Source: Candidatus Promineifilum breve
GTDB taxonomy: Bacteria; Chloroflexota; Anaerolineae; Promineifilales; Promineifilaceae
Reading direction: 5' to 3'
DNA length: 64,000 bases
NCBI RefSeq assembly: GCF_900066015.1
Contig: NZ_LN890655.1
Coordinates: forward strand, 496,001-560,000
The stretch's first letter is position 1. Every line of letters starts with the position of its first letter. The notes under the pieces are model-generated. The model saw only the letters and a program-made list of their open reading frames with translations, was not told where the DNA came from and did not search any database. Positions 31,101 through 40,832 of this stretch are shown here, piece after piece. The translations under genes were made by a program, and so were the position numbers.

Positions 31101-33311
31101 GTGAGACCCTCTAATTACCATCGCCGAATTGCCCAACTACTGATCGTCAATCTCATCGTCATTGGTCTGGTCGTCCTCTGGAATCGCGGCCAGGCCCAGG
31201 AAAGCGTGCAACTGGCCGTCGCCAAGAGCCAGGCGTTTCTGGACATGCCCGCCGCTGTGGCCGGCTATCCGGCCGGCTACGTGCTCGACGTGGCGGCCAT
31301 CGAACAGATGGCCCTGAGCGACAAGACACTCCAGGCGACCATAGCCGGCAAAGACACCGAGTTCGTCTCGGCCGTGCGCCTGACGGCCGGCGAGGCGCGC
31401 TACTGGCAAGACCAGGGCTGCGACCGGCTCAATTGCGCCTTCGTGACCCTCTACGACTACTCCGAGCAAGGGACGATTGAGGCCATCGTCAACGTGGACA
31501 GCGGCCAGGTCATCGGCCACTGGACCAACGCCGCGGCCAGGCCGGGCGGCACGAGCCAAATCCTGCCCAAGGCGGTGGACATCGCCGCCGCCGACCCCCA
31601 GGTGCGGGCCATCCTGGGGGCCGACATCGGCGCGGCCGATCCGACCATGATCCCCATGTCGGGCTGGCTGATGGACAACGCCTGCCGCGAGGAGTGGTGC
31701 GTCGATCTGACTTTCCACGACCCATCGGGCACGGGGCGCATCTTCCACGTCTTCGTCAATCTGGAGCAGGAGATCGTGGCCCGCACGTTCTACACCCGCG
31801 CCCGCGCCGACCGCAGCGCGGCCAAACCGCTGGCCCAACGGGATGCCTTCACCGACGGCTGCCACGACCAATACGGCTGGAGCGTCTGCTGGGAGATGAC
31901 GGCCAACGACGGCATCAACTTCCGCGACGCCACCTACAACGGCCAACTGATCTTCTCCAGCGCCAAGATCGGCCAGATCGAGGCCTGGTATCCCAGCTGG
32001 CCGGGCGGCTACCGCGACGAGATCGGCTTTGCCGCCACGGTGCCGCCCTTTGGCGGCACGCTGATCAACGATCTGGGCGACGGCTACGAGGTGGGGCAGA
32101 TTTTCACCGAGTTCACCCGATGGCCCAACTGCATCTGCTGCTATCGCTACGAGCAGGTCTTGCGTTTTTTCTCCGACGGCCGCTTCGAGTTGCGCTTCAT
32201 TTCCCACGGCCCCGGTTGTGATGATATTTCCATCTATCGTCCGTTCTGGCGGGTGGACATCGATCTGGATGGCCCGGAGAATGATCAGGTATGGCTATTC
32301 GAGGAAGCGCAATGGCGCGAGATGGCCGAAGAGTTCGAGACGTTCCCGGTCGTTGAGGCCCTGTCGCCCGAAGGCCACAAGCTGGCGACGTTCGACGGCG
32401 ACCTGCATTACCGCTGGTCGATGGCACGCACCGACCCGCTGGGGCTGGATGAGGGGTATCTCTTCCTCTTGCAACACCGCGACCTGGAGGGGGACGGCCC
32501 CATCACCACCGGCCCCGGCGATACGTTCATCCCGCCCCGGCAGTGGATCGATGGCGATGCACTATCGGGCGAGAACGTCGTCCTGTGGCACGTGCCGCTG
32601 CTGAAGACCAAGAAGGGCGGGCCGTGGTGGTGTATGCCCGACCCCGATCCCGATTTTTCGCCGTGCGAGGCCATCTTGCGCGCCGACCCAGCCGGCGAAA
32701 TTCGCCAGCCGACGGCCGAAGAAGCGGCCGCCCTGCTGGCCCAATCGGCGGCCACACCGACACCGGGCGCGCCCACCCCTTCGCCCGCGCCCACGGCCAC
32801 GCCGCGGCCCATTGACGGCCGCGCGCCGGACGAGATCATCCAGAACGCCGGTTGCGGCTCCTGCCACAAGATCGGCGCCATCGGCGAGGCCCACAAGGTC
32901 GGCCCCGACCTGACCTACATCGGTCTGACGGCCGGCGAGCGCGTGACCGGCATGACCGCCGAGGAATACATCCACCAGTCCATCGTCGAGCCGAACGCCT
33001 ATCTGGCCCCGGAGTGCCCCAATACGTCGTGCCTGCCGGGCATCATGCCGCAAAATTTCGCCACGCGCCTCAGCGCGGAGCAGATTGACACGATGGTGGC
33101 GTTTTTGTTGGCGCAGCAAGGGCCGGCGCCGACGCCTGTGCCCATCGGCGGCGAATTAGCCGCGGCGACGGCCGCGCCCAAGGCGGTCGGCGCGGGCAAG
33201 GTGGCCCCATTGCCGGCGGCGACGACGCTGCCGTCGGCGACGATCGGGATTATTTTGATCGTGTTGGTGGCGGCGGTTAGTTTGGTGTTGATTTGGAAGA
33301 ATCGGTCGTGA
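31101..33311 (+). CDS. Membrane-anchored copper-amine-oxidase-like / cytochrome c fusion
   Basis: A 736-residue exported protein. A hydrophobic anchor (about 10-27) is followed by a long region resembling the copper amine oxidase fold (INFRDATYNGQLIFSSAKIG, FRFFSDGR-like strands, FWRVDIDLDG). Next is a Thr/Pro linker, a class I cytochrome c domain with heme motif CGSCH (codons 32853-32867) and likely Met ligand in GIMPQNF, and a C-terminal membrane helix. The usual topaquinone N-Y-D/E motif is replaced by a Cys-rich PNCICCYRYEQ, and the copper HxH is not seen. Catalysis is therefore uncertain; an extracytoplasmic electron-transfer role is inferred. I choose GTG 31101 because the ATG at 31065 lies upstream of the -10. 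Confidence 0.62.
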   Translation: MRPSNYHRRIAQLLIVNLIVIGLVVLWNRGQAQESVQLAVAKSQAFLDMPAAVAGYPAGYVLDVAAIEQMALSDKTLQATIAGKDTEFVSAVRLTAGEARYWQDQGCDRLNCAFVTLYDYSEQGTIEAIVNVDSGQVIGHWTNAAARPGGTSQILPKAVDIAAADPQVRAILGADIGAADPTMIPMSGWLMDNACREEWCVDLTFHDPSGTGRIFHVFVNLEQEIVARTFYTRARADRSAAKPLAQRDAFTDGCHDQYGWSVCWEMTANDGINFRDATYNGQLIFSSAKIGQIEAWYPSWPGGYRDEIGFAATVPPFGGTLINDLGDGYEVGQIFTEFTRWPNCICCYRYEQVLRFFSDGRFELRFISHGPGCDDISIYRPFWRVDIDLDGPENDQVWLFEEAQWREMAEEFETFPVVEALSPEGHKLATFDGDLHYRWSMARTDPLGLDEGYLFLLQHRDLEGDGPITTGPGDTFIPPRQWIDGDALSGENVVLWHVPLLKTKKGGPWWCMPDPDPDFSPCEAILRADPAGEIRQPTAEEAAALLAQSAATPTPGAPTPSPAPTATPRPIDGRAPDEIIQNAGCGSCHKIGAIGEAHKVGPDLTYIGLTAGERVTGMTAEEYIHQSIVEPNAYLAPECPNTSCLPGIMPQNFATRLSAEQIDTMVAFLLAQQGPAPTPVPIGGELAAATAAPKAVGAGKVAPLPAATTLPSATIGIILIVLVAAVSLVLIWKNRS

Positions 33312-33320
33312 GGGGTGAAG

Positions 33321-33397
33321 ACCCTCTCCCCAACCCTCTCCCGGGGGGAGAGGGAGTCGGAGACCCTCTCCCCAGCCCTCTCCCGGGGGGAAAGGGG
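33321..33397. repeat. Two tandem copies of a CCCTCTCCC...GGGAGAGGG palindrome
   Basis: Each unit (33321-33355 and 33363-33397, 42-bp period) contains CCCTCTCCC followed by a complementary GGGGGAGAGGG-type arm. The pair separates two convergent genes and could act as a terminator. This type of sequence is common in many bacterial genomes. Confidence 0.75.
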
Positions 33398-33405
33398 GCA
33401 AGAGG

Positions 33406-33876
33406 TTAGCGATACTTTTCGCGGAGGGCGCGCTCTACCTGGCGGTCGGCGTCGCGGCGGGCGATGTCGTCGCGTTTGTCGAATTTGCGCTTGCCGCGGG
33501 CCAGGGCGATCTCTACCTTGGCCCGGCCGCCTTTCAGATAGAGGCGCGTCGGCACGATGGTCAACCCTTTCTGGACCATATTGCTGAGGATGCGGTTGAT
33601 CTCTCGGCGGTGGAGCAGCAGCTTGCGCGGCCGGGTCGGCTCGTGGTTCTCGCGGTTGCCGTGCTCATAGGGCGAGATGTTGGCCTCCAACAACCAAAGC
33701 TCGTCGCCGCGCGCCTGCACGTAGCTCCGTTGCAGGCTGACGTTATTAGACCGCACCGACTTGATCTCCGTGCCGGTCAGGGCAATGCCCGCCTCAAGAC
33801 GCTCCAGCAATTCATAGTCGAACGTGGCCCGCTTGTTGTTGTAGACTACCTTGATCTTGTCGCTTTTCTGGTCCAT
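33406..33876 (-). CDS. smpB: SsrA-binding protein SmpB
   Basis: A 156-residue tmRNA-binding protein of trans-translation. Visible are KVVYNNKRATFDYELLE, GIALTGTEIKSVR, the conserved ANISPYEHGNRENHEPTRPRKLLL and the basic tail with KRKFDKRDDI. Length matches the family. ATG 33876 is chosen; the 13-codon extension overlaps the end of the preceding protease gene. The tmRNA gene itself is not in the window. Confidence 0.96.
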   Translation of the reverse strand: MDQKSDKIKVVYNNKRATFDYELLERLEAGIALTGTEIKSVRSNNVSLQRSYVQARGDELWLLEANISPYEHGNRENHEPTRPRKLLLHRREINRILSNMVQKGLTIVPTRLYLKGGRAKVEIALARGKRKFDKRDDIARRDADRQVERALREKYR

Positions 33877-33893
33877 AGCCCGGCCCTGTTCGC

Positions 33894-35348
33894 CTATTGG
33901 CCCGTCAGCAGCCATTCAATGGCCCGCATCAACTGGCCGTCTTCCGGCCCGCCCAAATCTTCGGGCGATTCGACTTCGATGTCGGGGGTGATGCCGACGC
34001 TATCGATGGTATTATCGTTGGGGGTGTACCAGCGGGCAATGGTGACCCGCAGTTCCGAGCCGTCGGACAACGGGTGGATCTGCTGCACCGAGCCTTTGCC
34101 GAAGGTCGTCTCGCCCACCAGCACGGCCCGGCCGCGATCCTGGAGCGCCCCGGCCACGATCTCCGAGGCGCTGGCGCTGCCGGCGTTGACCAGCACCACC
34201 AGCGGGATCGACTCGGCCGCGTCGCCGTCAATACTGGTGAACGTCTCGTCCAGCCCGCGCATGTTGCGCTCGTAGAGGACAACGCCCTCCGGCAGGAACG
34301 CGTCGGCCACGGCCACGGATTGATCGAGAAAGCCGCCGGGGTTGTCGCGCAAATCCAGCACCAGGCCGGTCACGCCCTGAGCCAATAATTGATCGATGGC
34401 CTCATACAGCTTTTCCTCGGCGTTGGTCGTGAACTCAGTCAGGTGGATGTAGCCGATGGCTGCGCCGCCGGTCATCTCGGTTGGCAGCACCTCGGCGGTG
34501 ACCACCGGCACTTCGAAGCGAGTCCGCACAATCGTGAACTCCAGCGGCTCTTCCTCGCCCTCGCGCAGGAATTTCAGATTGACCGACGTGCCTTGCGGGC
34601 CGCGCACGAGCAGGATTACCTCGTCGAAGCTGAGATCGATCACCGATTGCCCATCGATTTCGATCAGCACGTCACCGGCCTTGACGCCGGCCAGGTCGGC
34701 CGGCTGGCCGTCGATGGGGCGCACGATCTCGAACAGCCCTTCGTCGTTCTCAAGGACGAACGCGCCGATGCCTTCCACGGCTCCGTCCTGATCTTCGCGC
34801 ATCCGCTGGGCCACATCGGCCGGCACGTAACGGGTGTAATCGTCGTTCAGCGTCTCCAGCGAGCCGGAGACGAGGGCCTGAATGAGTTCCTCGGCCGGCG
34901 GCAGGTCGCCGTCGTATTGCTCGGCGATGATGTCCCATACTTCGTAGAGGGTGGCGAAATCGACACTGCTCAATGGCGAACCCGGCGGCGGGGCGATGAT
35001 GCCCAGGCCATCCGGCTCGGCCGTGGGCGGGAACGGTTCCGCTGTCGGCTCGCTCGTCGCCGAGGGCAAGGCGGTGGGCGGCTGGGTGGGCAGCGGTGTG
35101 GCCGTTGGCGCTGCGGTGGCCGTCGCGGATTGGCCGCTCAACGGCTCGGCATCATTCGCGGGCGCGGCCGTCGGCACAGTCGTGGGCAGCGCCGCTACGG
35201 CCGCCGCCGGTTCAGCCGTGGCCCGCCCGGCCAGAAAGCCGGCCAGGCCCATGCCGGCGCCGAACAGCAGCGCCAGGGCCAGAAGCAGCCAACCCGGTCG
35301 TGTCGAACGGGATGGTGGGGGAGAAGAGTCGTGGTAGTTACTAGCCAT
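33894..35348 (-). CDS. S41 family C-terminal processing peptidase, copy 1
   Basis: A 484-residue membrane-anchored serine protease. An N-terminal hydrophobic anchor (about 20-42) precedes a Thr/Ala/Pro-rich linker of roughly 70 residues, a PDZ domain (QDGAVEGIGAFV to VLIEIDG) and the S41 catalytic domain. The Ser is in NAGSASASEI and the Lys in ETTFGKGSVQ. It degrades or trims exported proteins. A second paralogue lies 42 bp upstream on the same strand and smpB follows 17 bp downstream, so all three may be co-transcribed. Confidence 0.92.
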   Translation of the reverse strand: MASNYHDSSPPPSRSTRPGWLLLALALLFGAGMGLAGFLAGRATAEPAAAVAALPTTVPTAAPANDAEPLSGQSATATAAPTATPLPTQPPTALPSATSEPTAEPFPPTAEPDGLGIIAPPPGSPLSSVDFATLYEVWDIIAEQYDGDLPPAEELIQALVSGSLETLNDDYTRYVPADVAQRMREDQDGAVEGIGAFVLENDEGLFEIVRPIDGQPADLAGVKAGDVLIEIDGQSVIDLSFDEVILLVRGPQGTSVNLKFLREGEEEPLEFTIVRTRFEVPVVTAEVLPTEMTGGAAIGYIHLTEFTTNAEEKLYEAIDQLLAQGVTGLVLDLRDNPGGFLDQSVAVADAFLPEGVVLYERNMRGLDETFTSIDGDAAESIPLVVLVNAGSASASEIVAGALQDRGRAVLVGETTFGKGSVQQIHPLSDGSELRVTIARWYTPNDNTIDSVGITPDIEVESPEDLGGPEDGQLMRAIEWLLTGQ

Positions 35349-35390
35349 GAGAAAATAGCGGGCGACGTCCGCGCCCGGCGGTTTACTGGG

Positions 35391-36593
35391 TCAGGGGGTG
35401 GCTTCCTGCAAATAGGTGACGGCCCGATCGAGCACCGGGTCGCGGCCGTTGTCAATGTCATCTTGCGTCACTTCGACCAGCACGTCGGGCTGCAAACCGC
35501 TCTGATCGATCTGGTGCCGGTTGGGTGTGAGCCAGCGGGCCGAGGTGACGTGAACCGATGAGCCGTCGCTCAGGTCGAAGACCAACTGCACCGAGCCTTT
35601 GCCGAACGTCGGGCTGTTGCCGATTAGGGCCGCCCGCCCGCGATCCTGCAAGGCCCCGGCGACGATCTCCGACGCGCTGGCCGTGCCGCCATCGACCAAT
35701 ACCACCAGCGGTTCGTTTAGGGCGATGGTCTCGGCCGTGGCGTTGAAGATTCGCTCGCCTTCCTCCTGACTTTCCAGGATGAGCACCGGGCCGTCAGCTA
35801 GAAAATGATCGACCACTTCGACGGCCGCGTCGCGCAGTCCGCCGCCGTTCTGGCGCAGATCGAGGATAAACTTCGTCGCGCCCTGAGCCTGAAGCGCCTG
35901 GAGGGCCACGCCCACCTCGGTGCTGCTTTCGCCACTGAAGCGCGAGAGCTGGATGTAACCGATGGTCGCGTCCTGTTCCAGCAGACGATAGACAACCGAC
36001 GGCAACAAAATGTCGTCGCGCACCACGCTGATATCCACCGGCTCGGCCGCGCCCGGATGGCGCACGGTCAGGACGACGGTTGTGCCCTTCTCGCCCTTCA
36101 CGCGCTCGATGATGTCGGGCACGGTCTCTTCGGCGGTGATGGGATTGCCGTCAACGGCCAATAACACGTCGCCGGTCAGGATGCCGGCGGCCTCGGCCGG
36201 GTTGCCGGGAATCGGCTCCAGGATGACCTCACCGGTCTCTTCGGAGCGGGTGATGTAGGCCCCGATGCCGCCAAAGGTGCCTTGCAGCCGCTCCCGTTCC
36301 ACCTCGCGGGCGGCCGGCTCGATGAAGACGGTATAGGGGTCGGCCAGCGTGCTCAGCGCGCCGCGGATGACGCCATAGGTGACGGCCCGCGAATCGGGGA
36401 TGACGCCGATGAAGTTCTCCTCGATGAGACCCCAGGCCTCATTGAAGAGAGCCATCTCCTGTTCGGCGTAGGCCGGTGACGCGCTGCCGCGCCCATTGAG
36501 CAACTCGCGCGTCAAATAGCCGGCGCCAAAAGCGCCGCCGACCAGCAGGACGAGCAAGAATAATGTGAGACCACCGCGCACGCGATTCGACAT
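35391..36593 (-). CDS. S41 family C-terminal processing peptidase, copy 2
   Basis: A 400-residue paralogue of the next gene. It has an N-terminal anchor (about 8-25), a short linker, a PDZ domain (FGGIGAYITRSE, DVLLAVDG), and a catalytic domain with nucleophile Ser in DGGTASASEI and Lys in SPTFGKGSVQ. The ATG at 36593 is preferred because it puts the hydrophobic anchor at the very N-terminus; 25 more codons are open upstream. No strong ribosome-binding site is seen. Confidence 0.91.
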   Translation of the reverse strand: MSNRVRGGLTLFLLVLLVGGAFGAGYLTRELLNGRGSASPAYAEQEMALFNEAWGLIEENFIGVIPDSRAVTYGVIRGALSTLADPYTVFIEPAAREVERERLQGTFGGIGAYITRSEETGEVILEPIPGNPAEAAGILTGDVLLAVDGNPITAEETVPDIIERVKGEKGTTVVLTVRHPGAAEPVDISVVRDDILLPSVVYRLLEQDATIGYIQLSRFSGESSTEVGVALQALQAQGATKFILDLRQNGGGLRDAAVEVVDHFLADGPVLILESQEEGERIFNATAETIALNEPLVVLVDGGTASASEIVAGALQDRGRAALIGNSPTFGKGSVQLVFDLSDGSSVHVTSARWLTPNRHQIDQSGLQPDVLVEVTQDDIDNGRDPVLDRAVTYLQEATP

Positions 36594-36675
36594 AGCCGTT
36601 ACACACTCAAGCGCGCCGATGAGGGCGCGCATATGAAGGGATTTTAACACAGGTGTTCGGTCGGGCAATCCACGC

Positions 36676-36681
36676 TATAAT
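36676..36681 (+). promoter_or_regulatory. -10 element upstream of the GH3-like gene
   Basis: A perfect TATAAT in the 115-bp gap between divergent genes. It implies a leader of about 155 nt if the start at 36844 is right, or an earlier start such as 36709. Confidence 0.5.
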
Positions 36682-36843
36682 CAGGGGCGTTGCTGTTAGC
36701 AAGGCTTAATGCTATCGGCGATAGTTGAAGGCGCGTCCGACACGAACCGACCGCAAAACGCCGCTTGCCTCCGGTTTTTCGTTCGACGCATGGGATGGTG
36801 GTGGAGCATGCATGTCCGCCAACGCCGCAGTGTTGCCGCAATC

Positions 36844-39825
36844 ATGATGAGTAAACTGGGCGCAGTGCGTACAACTGGGCTTATATTGTTATTGTTGGGT
36901 CTGGCCTTGCTGGCCCCGTCCTCGGCTCGCGGCCAGGACGAGCCGACCCTGCCCGCCCAGGCCGAGGCGCTGTTCCAATCCATGTCGGTGGCCGAGCGCA
37001 TTGGTCAGTTGTTCCTGGTGACGTTTACCGGCGACCGCGCCCCGGCCGATAGCGCCGTGGCCGATCTGATCCTGAATTACCACATCGGCGGCGTGGCCTT
37101 GCTGACGGAAAACGACAACCTGACCGGCTATGGCGACCCGGCGGCCATCCCCCTGCAAACCAGCGAATTGACGGCCAATCTCCAGCGCCTGGCCCTGTTG
37201 GGATTCAGCAACGAACCCCTGGGCGATGCGACCGACGAAGGCATCCCCCCGACCGCCCCACCGGAGCAGCCCGCAACCGCCCCCCTGCCGCTGCTGATCG
37301 CCACGCGCAATGACGGCGACGCCCTGCCCGTTGCCAACGTGATGGCCGGGTTCACGGCGATTCCCAACAACATGGCCCTGGGGGCCACCTGGGAACCGAA
37401 TCACGCCCGTCGCGTGGGCGAAGTCATCGGCCGCGAATTGGCCGCCACGGGCATCAACATGCTGCTGGGGCCGACGCTCGACGTGCTGGAGCGGCCGTCG
37501 CCGCTCAGCGCCGGCGATCTGGGCACGCACTCCTTCGGCGGCGACCCGTACTGGGTCGGGCTGATGGGCCGGGCCTACGTCGAAGGGGCGCACACCGGCA
37601 GCAACAACCGCCTGGCCGTCGTGGCCCGCAGCTTCCCCGGCCAGGGCAGCAGCGACCGGCCGGTGGACGAGGAAGTACCGACGGTGCGCCGTTCGCTGGA
37701 CCAATTGAAGCAGATCGAACTGGCCCCTTTCTTTGCCGTCACGCGCGATACGATCGGTTCGCCGGCCGCGGCCGATGCCCTGCTGGCAACCCACATCCGC
37801 TATCAGGGCTTACAGGGCAACATCCGCGCCACCACCGCCCCGATCAGCCTCGACCCGCAGGCGCTCAACGACTTGCTGGGCCTGCCCGAGCTGGCCCCCT
37901 GGCGGCAGGCGGGCGGCATCGTCGTCTCCGACGCGCTGGGCGTGCGCAGCGTGGAGCTATTCTACGACGACACCGAGCGCGAATTTCCCCACCGGCAGGT
38001 CGCCAAGGATGCCCTGCTGGCCGGCAACGACTTGCTGTACGTGGCCGACTTCGCCGGCGGCGCGGCTAACGAGGCCGCCGAATTGGCTAACGTCAAGGAT
38101 ACGATCATCTGGTTTCGCGAACGGTACGAGACCGACCCCACCTTTCGTCTACGGGCCGACGACGCGGTGATGCGCATTCTGCAATTGAAACTGCGTCTCT
38201 ATGGCGGCGACCTGTCGGCCGAGAACGTCATCCCGCCGGCCGCCGAAGTCGTCACCTCCCCCGTCCAGCCGCTCGATAGCGCCGCGTTCTTCGATATCGC
38301 CGAATCGGCCGTCACCCTGCTGGCCCCCAGCCCGGATGAGCTAATCAGCCGCCTGGCCCGGCCGCCGGGCAGCACGGATTCAATCGTGATCTTCACCGAC
38401 ATCCATGAGGTGCAGTCCTGCGCGGCGTGCGAACCGATGGCGATATTGTCGCCGACGGCGCTGCAGGAGCGGATTTTGGCGCTCTATGGCCCGCAAGGCA
38501 GCGGGCAGGTGCAGCCGGACAACGTCACCAGTTTCTCCTTCGCCGACCTGAACGAGTTTCTGAGCGCCGGCCCAACCACCATCCCGCTGCCCACGGCCCC
38601 CATTGTCCCCACGATTGACGCCACGACCGAGCAACCCAACCCCACTCCGGACGCCACGGCCACCTTGCCGGCCGACTACCGGGTGCAGGAAGCCCTGCGT
38701 GAGGCCGATTGGCTGGTGTTCGCCTTGCTCAATTCCGGCACGCGCGCCGGCGCGCCCGACTCCAATGCCCTCAGCCGCTTTTTAGCGTTGCGGCCAGACC
38801 TGGCCAGCAGCCGCCAGGTGGTCGTGCTGGCCTTCGACGCGCCGTACTTTCTGGACAGCACGGAAATCAGCAAACTGAGCGCCTATTATGGTATCTATAG
38901 CAAGACCGGCGCGTTCGTCGATGCCGGGGTGCGGGCGCTATTCCTGGAGTCGCCCCTGACCGGCGCGTCACCGGTCAACGTCGAGGGCATCCAGTACGAC
39001 CTGTTCAGCCAGACCCAGCCCGCGCCCGATCAGGTGATCGAACTGTTCTTGATCATCGGCGATGAGATCGAGTCGCCCTCGCGCCAGGAGCCATTGGCCT
39101 CGGCCATCGGCGACACGCTGCGCCTGCAAACGGGTATCGTGACCGATCGCAACGGCCGCGCCGTGCCCGACGGCACGATCGTGCGCTTCTTCCTGCGCAA
39201 CCGGGTGCAGGGCACGGTGACTATTCTGGGCGACCGGCCGACGACCGGCGGCGTGGCCCAACTGGATTACGTGCTGGATGCCAGCATGGGGCCGGGGCAG
39301 TTCCGCATCACGGCCGAGTCCGGCGCGGCCACCCTGTCGCAGGAAGTGGACATCACGATCGAGGAAGACGCGCGCCTGTCGATCATCATCCCCACCGCCG
39401 CGCCCACGGCCACCATCACCCCCTCGCCCACGCCGACGGCCACCCCGCCACCCACCGCGACGCCCCCGCCCCAGCCGCCGACGGCCACGCCACCGGCCCC
39501 GGAACCACCGGCCGAACCCGGCTGGCTGATTGGCCTGTCGGAGATGTGGTCGGTCGTGGGTTTGATGGTGGGCCTGCTGTCGGTTAGCGGTCTGGCCTTA
39601 CTGGCGAACCGGCGCTACCCGGCGGCCTCGCTGGTGGAACAACTCGGCCGCCTGTTGTGGGGCATCACCGGCGGGCTGCTGGTTTACAATTATTATGCCC
39701 TGGGGATGCCCGGCTCAGCGCCCTTTGCCGGTTTGGGCAGCCTGGCCGGTTTAATCCTCATCATCGCCGGCGGCGTCATCGGTCTGGCGCTCTACCGTCC
39801 GGGCAGGGCGTTATCCAAACCTTAA
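36844..39825 (+). CDS. Exported glycoside hydrolase family 3-like protein with C-terminal membrane helices
   Basis: About 993 residues from ATG 36844. A signal peptide is followed by a GH3 N-terminal barrel (MSVAERIGQLFLVTF, IGGVALLTENDN) and the position equivalent to the nucleophile region, GGIVVSDALGV. The substrate loop normally reading KHFPGHGD is RSFPGQGSSD, so the catalytic His is missing. Later parts are a GH3 C-terminal-like domain, an Ig-like domain (RLQTGIVTDRNGRAVPDGT), a Pro/Thr linker and two or three membrane helices at the end. It may bind or weakly hydrolyse cell-wall glycans at the surface. Upstream in-frame starts at 36709 and 36808 are possible. It converges with a CDF gene, overlapping 4 bp. 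Confidence 0.72.
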   Translation: MMSKLGAVRTTGLILLLLGLALLAPSSARGQDEPTLPAQAEALFQSMSVAERIGQLFLVTFTGDRAPADSAVADLILNYHIGGVALLTENDNLTGYGDPAAIPLQTSELTANLQRLALLGFSNEPLGDATDEGIPPTAPPEQPATAPLPLLIATRNDGDALPVANVMAGFTAIPNNMALGATWEPNHARRVGEVIGRELAATGINMLLGPTLDVLERPSPLSAGDLGTHSFGGDPYWVGLMGRAYVEGAHTGSNNRLAVVARSFPGQGSSDRPVDEEVPTVRRSLDQLKQIELAPFFAVTRDTIGSPAAADALLATHIRYQGLQGNIRATTAPISLDPQALNDLLGLPELAPWRQAGGIVVSDALGVRSVELFYDDTEREFPHRQVAKDALLAGNDLLYVADFAGGAANEAAELANVKDTIIWFRERYETDPTFRLRADDAVMRILQLKLRLYGGDLSAENVIPPAAEVVTSPVQPLDSAAFFDIAESAVTLLAPSPDELISRLARPPGSTDSIVIFTDIHEVQSCAACEPMAILSPTALQERILALYGPQGSGQVQPDNVTSFSFADLNEFLSAGPTTIPLPTAPIVPTIDATTEQPNPTPDATATLPADYRVQEALREADWLVFALLNSGTRAGAPDSNALSRFLALRPDLASSRQVVVLAFDAPYFLDSTEISKLSAYYGIYSKTGAFVDAGVRALFLESPLTGASPVNVEGIQYDLFSQTQPAPDQVIELFLIIGDEIESPSRQEPLASAIGDTLRLQTGIVTDRNGRAVPDGTIVRFFLRNRVQGTVTILGDRPTTGGVAQLDYVLDASMGPGQFRITAESGAATLSQEVDITIEEDARLSIIIPTAAPTATITPSPTPTATPPPTATPPPQPPTATPPAPEPPAEPGWLIGLSEMWSVVGLMVGLLSVSGLALLANRRYPAASLVEQLGRLLWGITGGLLVYNYYALGMPGSAPFAGLGSLAGLILIIAGGVIGLALYRPGRALSKP

Positions 39826-40730
39826 TCCGTGCGGTATAGAGTCGCGTCTTGCCAGGACGCCGGGTCTTCGGCCGGCTCCAGGTGGGTGAAGACCGTGGCC
39901 GGGGCCAGCGCCTGACGCATCTCGTATTCGATCTGCTCCAGCAATTCGTGCCCCTGCTGCACACTCCATTGGCCCGGCACCTGGATGTGGACGGAGATGA
40001 AGCGCTGCGCCCCCGCCTGGCGCGTGCGCAAGGCGTGGAACGTGACGCCGTCGGCCGCATACCGCTCCAGAATCTCGTGTACCTGGGCGATCTCCGCCTC
40101 CGGCAGCCCGGCATCCATCAGGCCATCGACGGCCACGTGGATTAGCTTAAGCGCCGTCCAGAGTATTTGCAGGGCTACCACCAAGCCGATCACCGGGTCG
40201 AGCCATAGGCGGCCGGTCAGGCTGACCAGGACGACCCCGACGATGACGCCCAGCGACGTCCACACATCGGTCAGCAGGTGATGGGCGTCGGCCGTCAGAG
40301 CCGTGGAGCGATGTTGCCGGCCGGCGCGCAGCAATACGCGGGCCACGACAAAATTGCCCACGGCGGCCACGGCCGACACGGCCACGCCGAAGCCAACTTG
40401 TTCCAGCGGCTGGGGATTGAGCAGCCGTTGCCCGGCCTGCAAGGCAATGACCAGCGCGGCGACGAAGATCAGCCCGCCCTCGATGCCGGTCGAGAAATAC
40501 TCGATCTTGGCGTGGCCGTAGGCATGTTCCTGATCGGGCGGCCGCGCCGCCACGATGAGGGCCACCAGGGTGAAGATGGCGGCGATGATATTGGCTCCGG
40601 ACTCCAGCGCGTCGGAGAGAAAGCCGATAGACCCCGTCAGCCAATAGGCGACAGCTTTCAGGATGATGATGGCGACGGCCGTGAAGACCGACAGCCAGGC
40701 ATAGCGCGTCAGACGGCTGCGGGATTCCAT
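39822..40730 (-). CDS. Cation diffusion facilitator family transporter
   Basis: A 302-residue CDF exporter, usually zinc, iron or manganese out of the cytoplasm. Six membrane segments are followed by a cytoplasmic ferredoxin-like domain. TM2 metal-site residues appear in FLSDALESGANI and TM5 residues in ALTADAHHLLTDVWTS; DQEHAYGHAKIEYFS is the family loop. The metal cannot be assigned because TM2 lacks the classical zinc H/D pair. ATG 40730 chosen; a start 10 codons upstream is open. Confidence 0.9.
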   Translation of the reverse strand: MESRSRLTRYAWLSVFTAVAIIILKAVAYWLTGSIGFLSDALESGANIIAAIFTLVALIVAARPPDQEHAYGHAKIEYFSTGIEGGLIFVAALVIALQAGQRLLNPQPLEQVGFGVAVSAVAAVGNFVVARVLLRAGRQHRSTALTADAHHLLTDVWTSLGVIVGVVLVSLTGRLWLDPVIGLVVALQILWTALKLIHVAVDGLMDAGLPEAEIAQVHEILERYAADGVTFHALRTRQAGAQRFISVHIQVPGQWSVQQGHELLEQIEYEMRQALAPATVFTHLEPAEDPASWQDATLYRTD

Positions 40731-40832
40731 GGCGCGATTATCGCCCCATCGCCGCGCCAAATCCAGCGCCGTTGATCATTCAGGCGTTAGAAGACGCTAA
40801 GAGCCGCATTTTGGCGGGCATAAATCCGGCCC

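Noticed and set aside
36709-36843. N-terminal extension of the GH3-like protein to ATG 36709
   Set aside because: It would place 45 polar, Arg-rich residues before a normal signal peptide; possible but less likely than a start near the hydrophobic segment.
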